DNA of 22,822 nt from Nitrospiria bacterium (GCA_919903585.1 CAKKST010000294.1:1-22822), one strand, 5' to 3'. Positions 1 to 6,310 are shown, counted from the stretch's first letter. Notes: generated from the letters alone by a model not told the origin. Program-made: numbers and translations.

Positions 1-797
1 TGCCTGATATCAGGAAAATACTTAAACGGCTCCCCAGCGAGCGGCAGACCCTCCTCTTTTCGGCCACCATGCCCGAAGAGATCAAACGTCTTGCCCACGA
101 AACGCTTCGCAACCCGGTTACCGTGCAGGTGGGGGGCGGTTCTCCTGCAGTTACCGTGAGCCATGCCATCTACCCTGTTTCAGAACATCTCAAAACCGGC
201 CTGCTCCTTGAGTTGTTGCATCATACGGATACCGAATCAGTGCTGATCTTCACCCGCACAAAACACCGCGCCAAGCGTCTCGGAGAACAACTCAGCAAGG
301 CCGGTTACAAAGCGACCTCGCTTCAGGGAAACCTTTCCCAACACCGGCGACAGGCAGCTTTGGACGGGTTTCGTGACGGCACATTCCATGTATTGGTGGC
401 AACAGATATTGCCGCAAGGGGGATTGATGTTTCCCAGATTTCTCATGTCATAAACTTTGATATACCCAATACAGCCGAGGCATACATCCACCGCATAGGC
501 CGGACAGGCCGCGCTGCCAGAAGCGGCGATGCCTTCACCCTTGTAACCTCAGAGGATACGGTCATGGTTCGCACCATAGAAAAATGCCTCCATTCCCAGC
601 TTGAACGTCGGACTATCGAAAACTTCAACTACAAAGCCCCTGCGCCTCATAAGGAACATTCTATGGCAAGGCCGGCTTTCCGGCCAGCCGCAAAAAAGAC
701 AGGTGCGCCTGCTCAGGCACGGCATAAATCCCGTCCTGCAACCCAAGGTTCGGGTGCCCCTAAACGACACGTCAAATATCCGCGTATTGCGCGATGA
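1..797 (+). CDS. DEAD-box ATP-dependent RNA helicase, RhlE-type, C-terminal part (5' end outside window)
   Basis: The reading frame is open from the first bases, so the gene starts before the window. The visible part begins near motif III (LLFSATMPEEI, about 45-80) and contains the whole second RecA-like domain, with motif V (VATDIAARGIDV, about 406-441) and motif VI (YIHRIGRTGRA, about 483-515). A basic tail rich in Lys, Arg, Ala and Pro follows, as in RhlE-type helicases, where such tails bind RNA. The family unwinds RNA in ribosome assembly and mRNA decay. The ATP-binding motifs (Walker A, DEAD) are not in view. Arginine is coded almost only by CGN, whereas the genes downstream use mostly AGG and AGA, which suggests a different origin. 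It converges with the minus-strand sulfur operon. Membership in the DEAD-box family is certain; the RhlE subgroup is likely. Confidence 0.93.
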   Translation, partial: PDIRKILKRLPSERQTLLFSATMPEEIKRLAHETLRNPVTVQVGGGSPAVTVSHAIYPVSEHLKTGLLLELLHHTDTESVLIFTRTKHRAKRLGEQLSKAGYKATSLQGNLSQHRRQAALDGFRDGTFHVLVATDIAARGIDVSQISHVINFDIPNTAEAYIHRIGRTGRAARSGDAFTLVTSEDTVMVRTIEKCLHSQLERRTIENFNYKAPAPHKEHSMARPAFRPAAKKTGAPAQARHKSRPATQGSGAPKRHVKYPRIAR

Positions 798-822
798 ATA
801 GCGCCTTCGAACCGGATCAGCT

Positions 823-850
823 ATAGGGGCGTAATATATTACGCCCCTAT
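823..850. repeat. 28-bp perfect palindrome, GGGGCG family
   Basis: This is a perfect inverted repeat with outer arms ATAGGGGCG/CGCCCCTAT and centre TAATATATTA. It lies between the convergent helicase and cysH genes and contains the cysH stop codon. There is no T-run on either side, so it is not a standard intrinsic terminator. It is related to the repeats at 6584, 9089 and 20464. Confidence 0.85.
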
Positions 851-1557
851 CTAAGCGGTTTTGTGTGTATCCCGCACTCTCCGCCGCATTTGCTTGTGCC
901 TATCCATCTGCCTGCACGTTCATTTTCATCATTAGTAATCTGTGTGCACGGTGCGCAGCCTAAAGAGCGATAACCCTCCTTATAAAGAGGATTCACCTCC
1001 ACATTGTAAAGGGCAAGGTATTGCCAGACCTCCCGCTCCTTCCAGATAAGTATGGGATTAAGTTTTACTAAACTATCACCCTTATCTTCTATCTCTTTAA
1101 AATCTGTCCTTGTCCTTCCCTCTGTGCATCTCAGACCTGTCACCCAGCAGGCGGCCTTCATCTCTTCAACAGCCCTTTGCGTTGGCACAACCTTAAGAAG
1201 TTCACAACACATATCAGGGTCTATTTCATAGAGCCTCTCCTGAATGGGTTGATTATTTTTGTAAATCTTTAGTTCAGGATAGCGCAACACCAGTTTATTC
1301 ATAAACTCAATAGTCTTTGCCGGTTTAAAGCGTGTTGTTACAATAAAACCTCTAATATCTGTGCTTACCTTCTTTGCCAAATCCCACACCACAAGCGAGT
1401 CCTTGCCCAGGCTGTTTGCAACCACCAGTGAATCGCCGTATTTCTTATATGCCTCATCTATCAGAGCAAGAGACCTCTCTACCTTTTGTTTAAAATTCAA
1501 AGAATCAACTATTTCTTTTATATCTTCACCCTCTATTTGTAGTGCTTGTATACTCAT
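847..1557 (-). CDS. cysH: Assimilatory adenylylsulfate (APS) reductase, 4Fe-4S type
   Basis: This cytoplasmic enzyme (236 aa) reduces activated sulfate to sulfite with thiol reductant. An ATP-sulfurylase-like PP-loop is present as NSLGKDS at residues 48-54. The cysteines C117-C118 and C201-x2-C204 form the CC/CxxC pattern that holds the 4Fe-4S cluster; by family knowledge this cluster marks preference for APS over PAPS. The C-terminal ECGIH (227-231) carries the catalytic cysteine C228. The start is supported by AGGAGG a few bases upstream. The gene overlaps the end of tusA by 32 bp and is the last gene of the operon. Its TAG stop lies inside the 28-bp palindrome. Length and motifs fit the family; only APS versus PAPS specificity is inferred. 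Confidence 0.93.
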   Translation of the reverse strand: MSIQALQIEGEDIKEIVDSLNFKQKVERSLALIDEAYKKYGDSLVVANSLGKDSLVVWDLAKKVSTDIRGFIVTTRFKPAKTIEFMNKLVLRYPELKIYKNNQPIQERLYEIDPDMCCELLKVVPTQRAVEEMKAACWVTGLRCTEGRTRTDFKEIEDKGDSLVKLNPILIWKEREVWQYLALYNVEVNPLYKEGYRSLGCAPCTQITNDENERAGRWIGTSKCGGECGIHTKPLR

Positions 1558-1819
1558 AAGCGCCTCCTTTTTTAATATACAGTTTATAAAAATCCCCCTC
1601 TTTCTCCAATCTCAAAAACCTGTGGCCATCCTTCTTGCACCATTTTGGAATATCTAATACAGCCTCCTCATCATCAAGAAGAACCTCCAATATTTTACCT
1701 ATCTTCATCTCATCAATCCTTTCCATTGTTAAGGCAAGGGGCATCGGACAATAGAGTCCTACAACATCTAATGTATCATCAGGGATGATTATCTCTTTTA
1801 CTGTTTCTTCACCTTTCAC
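1526..1819 (-). CDS. TusA-family sulfur carrier protein
   Basis: This 97-aa protein has the TusA fold signature: a beta strand leading into GLYCPMPLALTMERI with the conserved CPxP motif at C24-P-M-P27. In the family this cysteine accepts a persulfide and passes sulfur to a partner. The N-terminus (about 15 residues) and the C-terminus (about 10 residues) are longer than in E. coli TusA. The start is GTG, with AGGAGG six bases upstream, and it overlaps the end of the sulfite reductase gene by 11 bp, so translation is probably coupled. Its place between sulfite reductase and APS reductase suggests a role in assimilatory sulfur flow rather than tRNA thiolation, but this is inference. Confidence 0.88.
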   Translation of the reverse strand: MKGEETVKEIIIPDDTLDVVGLYCPMPLALTMERIDEMKIGKILEVLLDDEEAVLDIPKWCKKDGHRFLRLEKEGDFYKLYIKKGGAYEYTSTTNRG

Positions 1820-2738
1820 TTACTGCCTCCTCTACCTTTACAAAAACCTCCTCTTTAAATTTTTCCAAACCAATCCTTTCAATTGTCAAACCTATCCTCT
1901 CTCCTCTTTTTCCATTCTTCTGGTACCACTTTACAACACTCTCAATTACAGAAGGCACTTCTTCATCTGAAATAAATATCCTTACAACATCTGCCTCTCT
2001 CGGATGCCTCCCATGCTTGCCGCCAACACGCACCATGTGACCGTATCTCTTTGCCTTCCATGATTCACTCGGGCATACACGGATACAGTCGCCGCAGTAG
2101 ATGCACTTCTCCGGGTCAAACACTGGTTTGCCATCCTCATCTGATACAATAGCTCCTTCCTTGCATGCCTTTGCACAAAGGGTGCAGCCATCGCAGGAGG
2201 ATTCCTCCCATACAGGCTCAACAATCCCCTGAAAGCCGAGGTCCATCTCCCTTGTCCTTGCGCAGTCTATTGGGCAGCCTGAGAAGGATATCTTGAATTT
2301 GTGAGGCGTATCTGTGCCAAAGAATCTCCTGTCCATCTCAATGGCAATGCCCTGGGTATCTGTAAGCCCATTGGGATTGTATTCGCATCCTCCGCATGCA
2401 GTAATAGCCCTCACCCTTGGGCCGCAGGAGGCAATGGTCTGGCCAACTTCTGACAACTCCTTTGTTACTGCTGCAAAGTCTTTTATATTTACATAGGGTA
2501 TCTCTGCTGACTGCCTGAAGGAGAGATGGACAAATCCTCTACCATACTTCTCTGCCACCTCTGCAATCTTTTTCATCTTCTTTGCATCAAGCCTTCCTGC
2601 TGGTACGCGGCACCTGATTGTAAAGAGATCCTTCTGCCTCTGCTTGATAAAGCCGCCTGATAAAAGCGTCTTTAAATCAAACTTGCCTTTTTCTGTTTCA
2701 AAAACATTTTGCTTGTCCTCAATAAACCTGTCTGTCAT
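1809..2738 (-). CDS. Siroheme/4Fe-4S sulfite (nitrite) reductase with two ferredoxin clusters, COG2221 type
   Basis: This 309-aa protein is compact compared with the assimilatory CysI and NirA enzymes and resembles AsrC and Dsr-like proteins. In order it has an N-terminal ferrodoxin-like half-domain (about 35-100), a siroheme/4Fe-4S region with TACGGCEYN (C115, C118) and FSGCPIDC (C155, C159), and a two-cluster ferredoxin insert: C182-x2-C185-x2-C188-x3-C192 and C212-x2-C215-x2-C218-x3-C222. It should reduce sulfite to sulfide with ferredoxin-like electron flow inside the same chain. The start has GAGGAGGT upstream. It is the first enzyme gene after a leader with a terminator hairpin. The first cysteine pair is C-x2-C, not the usual C-x5-C of siroheme proteins. 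Context argues for assimilation; nitrite as substrate cannot be excluded. Confidence 0.85.
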   Translation of the reverse strand: MTDRFIEDKQNVFETEKGKFDLKTLLSGGFIKQRQKDLFTIRCRVPAGRLDAKKMKKIAEVAEKYGRGFVHLSFRQSAEIPYVNIKDFAAVTKELSEVGQTIASCGPRVRAITACGGCEYNPNGLTDTQGIAIEMDRRFFGTDTPHKFKISFSGCPIDCARTREMDLGFQGIVEPVWEESSCDGCTLCAKACKEGAIVSDEDGKPVFDPEKCIYCGDCIRVCPSESWKAKRYGHMVRVGGKHGRHPREADVVRIFISDEEVPSVIESVVKWYQKNGKRGERIGLTIERIGLEKFKEEVFVKVEEAVSER

Positions 2739-2771
2739 TTTATTTTACCTCCTCTGCTTTGTTATAAAAAC

Positions 2772-2813
2772 AAAAAGGCCCCACCATGATAAATGTTTTA
2801 TCACAATGTGGCC
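2772..2813 (-). terminator. Intrinsic terminator / attenuator in the leader of the sulfite reductase gene
   Basis: On the minus strand a 17-bp stem with one mismatch and a 3-nt loop starts and ends with GGCC, has the inner arms TGATAAA/TTTATCA, and is followed by TTTTTGTTTTTAT. It lies between the yezD-like gene and the sulfite reductase, about 35 bp before the reductase start. It would separate the regulator transcript from the enzyme genes unless read-through is allowed. Confidence 0.75.
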
Positions 2814-2832
2814 TCCAGTTTACTGGTCAGCC

Positions 2833-2856
2833 GACCTGTCTGCCAACAGGCAGGTC
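2833..2856. repeat. Hairpin GACCTG...CAGGTC in the same leader
   Basis: The arms GACCTG/CAGGTC have an inner CTG/CAG and a CCAA loop. A second small hairpin (CCGTAGG/CCTACG type) lies at about 2871-2884. Together with the downstream terminator these make a structured leader of about 160 nt. I do not recognise a known riboswitch class in it. The hairpin may instead be a dispersed genomic repeat. Confidence 0.55.
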
Positions 2857-2902
2857 ACTATAGTTTTAAGCCGTAGGACCTACGACTATTAGTTCATATC
2901 CC

Positions 2903-3082
2903 TCATGCAAATCTTCTTTTCTCAACCTTATTAATCTGTATCACCTTAGAATCCTGCACAATAATGGTTACCTCGCCATGACGCACCTGAGTAATTGCCT
3001 TTAGAATCTCATCAAGAATTGTCCCTGAAATCCCCTGCTCAATTAAATTGTTTGCCTTTGAGGCATCGCTGATATCTTTCAT
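2903..3082 (-). CDS. YezD-like small protein (DUF2292)
   Basis: This 59-residue protein (start MKDISDASKA, end VEKRRFA) was found by reading the gap between the Rrf2 gene and the sulfite reductase. The core LDEILKAITQVRHGEVTIIV followed by QDSKVIQINKVEKRR matches the short DUF2292/YezD family, which in Firmicutes and other phyla is linked to sulfate and cysteine assimilation genes. Its function is unknown. A ribosome site, AAAGGA, lies about 7 bases before ATG. It starts 18 bp after the Rrf2 stop, so both are probably on one mRNA. The family assignment is from remembered sequence pattern and context. Confidence 0.8.
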   Translation of the reverse strand: MKDISDASKANNLIEQGISGTILDEILKAITQVRHGEVTIIVQDSKVIQINKVEKRRFA

Positions 3083-3100
3083 AATAATATCCTTTCTTAA

Positions 3101-3550
3101 TTATATATAATACATGGGAGAGGCGATCCTCTCACGCTCCATCTTCTTATCGCACATATCCTTTAGTGTTATAGATGACAGGGTCTTCTGCATACAGCCT
3201 TTGATCTCCTCCCAAACATCCCTTAAGGCGCATAACCGCTCTTTGGAGCATTGATCCTTGCTGCCATCTGAAACACAATACATAGGAGCCATTTCACCTT
3301 CCAATACCCTTAGTACATCTCCGAGGCTTATCTCCCAAGGCCTTTTCTCCAACTGATAGCCGCCATGGGCCCCCCTCACACTCTTTACGAGGCCAGCTTT
3401 TTTTAATGAGGTCATAATCTGTTCAAGGAATCGTTCAGGTATATTATAGCGGCCTGCGATTTCCCTAACCTGTACAGGCTCACTGCCAAAATGATTTGCC
3501 ACATCTATTAATGCTATTATTCCATATTCACTTTTAGCGCTTATTTTCAT
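3101..3550 (-). CDS. Rrf2-family transcriptional regulator (IscR/CymR-like)
   Basis: This 149-aa protein is read from MKISAKSEYG, the canonical Rrf2 start. An upstream TTG in frame at 3610 is rejected because it lies in the -35 box. A winged-helix DNA-binding domain covers residues 1-85, including IPERFLEQIMTSLKKAGLVKS and the RGAHGGYQL wing. Three cysteines, C92, C101 and C107, sit where IscR and NsrR hold an Fe-S cluster, but with spacing C-x8-C-x5-C, so cluster binding is plausible but not certain. It leads the sulfate-assimilation genes and is likely to control them and itself in response to cysteine, sulfide or Fe-S status. Confidence 0.9.
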   Translation of the reverse strand: MKISAKSEYGIIALIDVANHFGSEPVQVREIAGRYNIPERFLEQIMTSLKKAGLVKSVRGAHGGYQLEKRPWEISLGDVLRVLEGEMAPMYCVSDGSKDQCSKERLCALRDVWEEIKGCMQKTLSSITLKDMCDKKMERERIASPMYYI

Positions 3551-3581
3551 AATCCCTACTTTCCCAATCGGAATTATAGAC

Positions 3582-3610
3582 ATCATACACAAAGAAAATT
3601 CTTTTGTCAA
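3582..3610 (-). promoter_or_regulatory. Sigma-70 promoter of the Rrf2/sulfur operon
   Basis: TTGACA (3610-3605), a 17-bp spacer and TATGAT (3587-3582) give a near-consensus promoter. The predicted start is about 25 bp before the ATG at 3550. Confidence 0.82.
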
Positions 3611-3706
3611 GAAAAAAAATTGATTGTTATTTACCTGCGGATATTTGCCTTACGATTCAGGATGTTGATGGGGATTCTAATTATGATGTGATTTCTAAAA
3701 AAAGGA

Positions 3707-3731
3707 AGCCCCCTGTTATATACAGGGGGCT
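3707..3731 (-). terminator. Terminator of cspA, probably bidirectional
   Basis: A 10-bp perfect stem (AGCCCCCTGT/ACAGGGGGCT) with a 5-nt loop begins about 20 bp after the cspA stop. On the minus strand it is followed by TTCCTTTTTTT; on the plus strand by TTTTTGTTCC, so it could stop transcripts from both sides. Confidence 0.9.
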
Positions 3732-3750
3732 TTTTGTTCCTTTTTATTCC

Positions 3751-3951
3751 TTACTGCTTCATTACATTGATTGCCTTAGGCCCCTTGGGGCTCTTTTCGG
3801 TATCAAAGCTGACGCGGTCACCCTCGGCAAGGACTTTGAATCCATCGCCTTGGATAGAAGAATAGTGGACAAATACATCAGCGCCGTCTTCACTTGTAAT
3901 AAAGCCGAAACCTTTGGATTCATTGAACCACTTTACTGTTCCATTAGCCAT
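3751..3951 (-). CDS. Cold-shock protein, CspA family
   Basis: This 66-residue single cold-shock domain starts at MANGTVKWFN, with AAGGAGGT upstream; a longer in-frame start at 3975 is not supported by any ribosome site. Both nucleic-acid-binding motifs are present: RNP1 as KGFGFIT and RNP2 as VFVHYSSI. These proteins bind single-stranded RNA and DNA, melt RNA structure and can act as transcription antiterminators. The gene has its own promoter, a leader of about 125 nt with an intrinsic terminator, and a strong terminator after it. It is divergent from typA. The family is certain; cold induction is not shown by the sequence. Confidence 0.96.
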   Translation of the reverse strand: MANGTVKWFNESKGFGFITSEDGADVFVHYSSIQGDGFKVLAEGDRVSFDTEKSPKGPKAINVMKQ

Positions 3952-4002
3952 TTGTGTGTACCTCCTTATATACAAATTGAATTTTCAGAAGCACACCATA
4001 AA

Positions 4003-4037
4003 ACAAAAAGGCCACAAAGCTAAAAGTCTTTGCGGCC
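4003..4037 (-). terminator. Intrinsic terminator inside the cspA 5' leader
   Basis: On the minus strand GGCCGCAAAG and CTTTGTGGCC form a 10-bp stem (one G-U pair) with an 8-nt loop, followed by TTTTTGTTTTAT. It ends about 52 bp before the cspA start and would terminate most transcripts before the gene unless melted. Confidence 0.75.
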
Positions 4038-4052
4038 TTGTGTGGACATAAA

Positions 4053-4076
4053 AACTTCTGAACTCCTGAAACTCTG
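4053..4076. repeat. Short 8-bp-phased array (three AACTYCTG-like units)
   Basis: Units AACTTCTG, AACTCCTG and AAACTCTG follow each other with an exact 8-bp step in the early cspA leader. Three units could be chance, but the core resembles the long arrays at 7091 and 18603. Confidence 0.45.
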
Positions 4077-4081
4077 CGCAA

Positions 4082-4110
4082 AGAATAACACATCAGCGGA
4101 TAAATAGCAA
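4082..4110 (-). promoter_or_regulatory. Probable cspA promoter
   Basis: TTGCTA (4110-4105), 17 bp and TATTCT (4087-4082) match the consensus at 4 of 6 positions in each box. The predicted start is near 4075, giving a leader of about 125 nt. Confidence 0.5.
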
Positions 4111-4128
4111 GCAAATAATTTTTAGGCA

Positions 4129-4158
4129 TTGCAAATTATCACTTATATGTGTTATTAT
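4129..4158 (+). promoter_or_regulatory. Probable typA promoter
   Basis: TTGCAA (4129-4134), 18 bp and TATTAT (4153-4158). It is back to back with the cspA promoter; the two -35 boxes are 18 bp apart. The predicted start is near 4165. Confidence 0.5.
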
Positions 4159-4178
4159 ATGTAAGTTTAAAGAGAGAG

Positions 4179-4212
4179 GGCGAACCATCTCCTTTTATGG
4201 TTCGCCTTTTTT
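4179..4212 (+). terminator. Intrinsic terminator in the typA leader
   Basis: GGCGAACCAT and ATGGTTCGCC form a perfect 10-bp stem with an 8-nt loop, followed by six T residues. No plus-strand gene precedes it, and it lies only about 15 nt after the predicted transcription start. It is therefore either an attenuator for typA or the end of a small RNA of about 45-50 nt. Confidence 0.82.
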
Positions 4213-4214
4213 AT

Positions 4215-4264
4215 TGCCTTTACCCCGTTAGAAAGGGTGGGTCTTTACTAACGGGGTAAAGGCA
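4215..4264. repeat. Inverted repeat with 17-bp perfect arms in the typA leader
   Basis: The arms TGCCTTTACCCCGTTAG and CTAACGGGGTAAAGGCA enclose a 16-nt loop. There is no T-run after it. It may be a dispersed palindromic repeat or a second leader structure before typA. Confidence 0.8.
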
Positions 4265-4327
4265 GACGCTTTGACATGTTCATGATATTTTTGCAGGATA
4301 TAAAAAAACAGCATCAAAGGAGATTAA

Positions 4328-6136
4328 GTGAAAAGAGAAGAGATCAGAAATATTGCAATCATAGCCCATGTTGATCATGGAAAGACCACTCTTGTGGATG
4401 CCATGCTAAGACAGGGAGGCATCTTCAGGGATAATCAGCAGGTTCAGGAAAGGGTAATGGATAGTATAGATTTGGAAAGGGAGCGCGGTATTACCATTAT
4501 GGCAAAGAATACTGCTGTTGAGTATGGGGGTGTTAAGATAAATATTGTAGACACACCGGGCCATGCTGATTTTGGCGGCGAGGTAGAGCGCACATTAAAA
4601 ATGGTTGACGGCGTCCTTCTCCTCGTTGATGCCTCTGAAGGCCCGCTGCCGCAGACAAGGTTTGTCTTAAAAAAGGCCCTTGAACTTGAATTGCCGCCAA
4701 TCCTTGTAATCAATAAGATTGACAGGCCTGATGCCCGCATAAATGAGGTGGTAAATGAGGTCTACGACCTTTTTATAGATTTGGACGCAACAGAGGATCA
4801 GCTTGATTTTCCTATTATCTATACCAATGCGAGAGAGGGGACTGCAAAGCTGAAACTTGAAGATGATAATCGTGATCTGAAGTGTTTATTTGAAACGATC
4901 CTAAAAAATATCCCTGCCCCAGAAGGGGATAAAGATGGAAAACTTCAGATACTCGTTGCTAATATTGATTACAATGATTATGTGGGTAGGCTTGCCATTG
5001 GCCGTATATTTTCAGGTGTTGTTAAGATCGGGGATATCATTGGCGTTGTAGATCAGAAAGGCGCAGTTGCAAAGGCAAAGGTTACATCATTATACGGCTT
5101 CAGGGGCTTAAAGCGCATAGACCTTGAGCAGGCAGCAATGGGTGATATCGTTGCCCTTGCCGGCATTGAGGGGATAAATATCGGCGATACCATTACAGAT
5201 GCCGATGATCCAAAGCCGCTTCCAAGGATCGCAGTGGATGAGCCAACTATCTCCATGGTTTTTTCTGTAAACACATCTCCATTTGCAGGCAAGGAAGGGA
5301 AATTTGTTACCTCAAGGAATCTAAAGGAGAGGCTTGAAAAGGAGCTTTTATACAATGTGGGTATTCGTGTTGAATCAGCAGATTCCACCGACTCCTTTAA
5401 GGTAATGGGAAGGGGAGAGCTGCAACTGGCAATACTAATTGAGATGATGCGCAGAGAGGGATATGAACTTTCTGTGTCCATGCCAGAGAGCATTACAAAA
5501 GAGGTAAATGGCTCTGTCCATGAGCCTATGGAGCTTCTTGTAATAGACTGTCCGGAGGAATTTATCGGCGTTGTTACGCAGAAGCTTGGGATTAGACGGG
5601 GAAAGATGATAAAGATGCAGAACAATGGCCACGGCAGGGTGCGCCTTGAATTCCGCATCCCTTCAAGGGGATTGATAGGCTTTCGCTCTGAATTTCTGAC
5701 TGATACGAGGGGCACAGGATTGTTAAATCACCTCTTTGACGGTTATGAGCCTTGGCAGGGCATGATAACAAAACGTTCAACCGGCGCCCTTGTTTCAGAC
5801 AGGGCAGGCAAGACAACTACCTACGCCTTATTCCACTTGCAGCCGAGGGGTGTACTATTTATAAAGGAAAGCACACCTGTATATGTGGGAATGGTAATCG
5901 GCGAAAACTCCCGTGAGAATGACCTTGATGTTAATGTTGTAAAGGAGAAAAAACTTACAAATATGAGGGCATCAGGCACTGATGATGCCATGCGCCTTGT
6001 GCCTCCGAGGCAGATGAGCCTTGAGCAGGCGCTGGAATTTATTAAAGAGGACGAGCTTGTAGAAGCTACACCGCAGAATATCAGGATACGCAAGAAGGTT
6101 CTTGAGGCAAACAAAAGGCCAAAGCCGAAGGGATGA
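4328..6136 (+). CDS. typA: Ribosome-associated translational GTPase TypA/BipA
   Basis: This 602-aa protein has the family's usual length. The GTPase domain shows G1 AHVDHGKT (residues 13-20), G2 GITI (54-57), G3 DTPGH (75-79) and G4 NKID (129-132). EF-G-like domains and the specific BipA C-terminal domain follow (GLIGFRSEFLTDTRGTGLLN and the EQALEFIKEDELVEATPQNIRIRK end). BipA binds the 70S ribosome, helps 50S assembly and is needed for growth at low temperature in several bacteria. The start is GTG, with AAAGGAG seven bases upstream. It is monocistronic in appearance, with a long structured leader. The divergent neighbour is cspA. Confidence 0.98.
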   Translation: MKREEIRNIAIIAHVDHGKTTLVDAMLRQGGIFRDNQQVQERVMDSIDLERERGITIMAKNTAVEYGGVKINIVDTPGHADFGGEVERTLKMVDGVLLLVDASEGPLPQTRFVLKKALELELPPILVINKIDRPDARINEVVNEVYDLFIDLDATEDQLDFPIIYTNAREGTAKLKLEDDNRDLKCLFETILKNIPAPEGDKDGKLQILVANIDYNDYVGRLAIGRIFSGVVKIGDIIGVVDQKGAVAKAKVTSLYGFRGLKRIDLEQAAMGDIVALAGIEGINIGDTITDADDPKPLPRIAVDEPTISMVFSVNTSPFAGKEGKFVTSRNLKERLEKELLYNVGIRVESADSTDSFKVMGRGELQLAILIEMMRREGYELSVSMPESITKEVNGSVHEPMELLVIDCPEEFIGVVTQKLGIRRGKMIKMQNNGHGRVRLEFRIPSRGLIGFRSEFLTDTRGTGLLNHLFDGYEPWQGMITKRSTGALVSDRAGKTTTYALFHLQPRGVLFIKESTPVYVGMVIGENSRENDLDVNVVKEKKLTNMRASGTDDAMRLVPPRQMSLEQALEFIKEDELVEATPQNIRIRKKVLEANKRPKPKG

Positions 6137-6160
6137 GCAGGTAAACCTTATTTTTGTCCG

Positions 6161-6310
6161 TTAAATAGCCGAGCTTTTCTTTCCAAAAATCATGTTTGAA
6201 ATAATCATCCCGGGGCAGATTCCTGTTATCACAGCAAAATAGAAGAACAAGATTTCCTCCACATTGTTGTTGGTTAAGTTATTCTGTACTCCATCAAAAT
6301 CGCCTAACAA
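6161..6310 (-). other. Possible 49-codon ORF, unrecognised
   Basis: The gap between typA and tRNA-Leu (about 235 bp) contains one minus-strand frame of 49 codons from a TTG. It encodes a hydrophobic stretch (EILFFYFAVITGICPGMIIS) with a short basic end. There is no ribosome site before the TTG, and the frame is closed by TAG a few codons upstream. It could be a gene remnant or chance. I see nothing else in this gap. Confidence 0.2.

Noticed and set aside
823..850. Bidirectional intrinsic terminator
   Set aside because: The hairpin is strong but neither side has a T-run; the related copies at 6584, 9089 and 20464 also lack one.
2740..2902. Known riboswitch (SAM, cobalamin or T-box) in the sulfite reductase leader
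   Set aside because: None of the conserved core sequences I know for these classes is visible; only simple hairpins and a terminator.
3604..4023. Plus-strand frame of 139 codons across cspA
   Set aside because: It crosses a strong terminator and the whole antisense of cspA; only its first part is discussed as a possible relic.
4271..4276. TTGACA as -35 box of a second typA promoter
   Set aside because: No acceptable -10 box at 16-19 bp spacing (CAGGAT or similar).
5053..5715. Minus-strand frame of 220 codons
   Set aside because: It lies wholly inside typA, has no ribosome site and reads as low-complexity serine/proline/isoleucine, typical of an antisense shadow.
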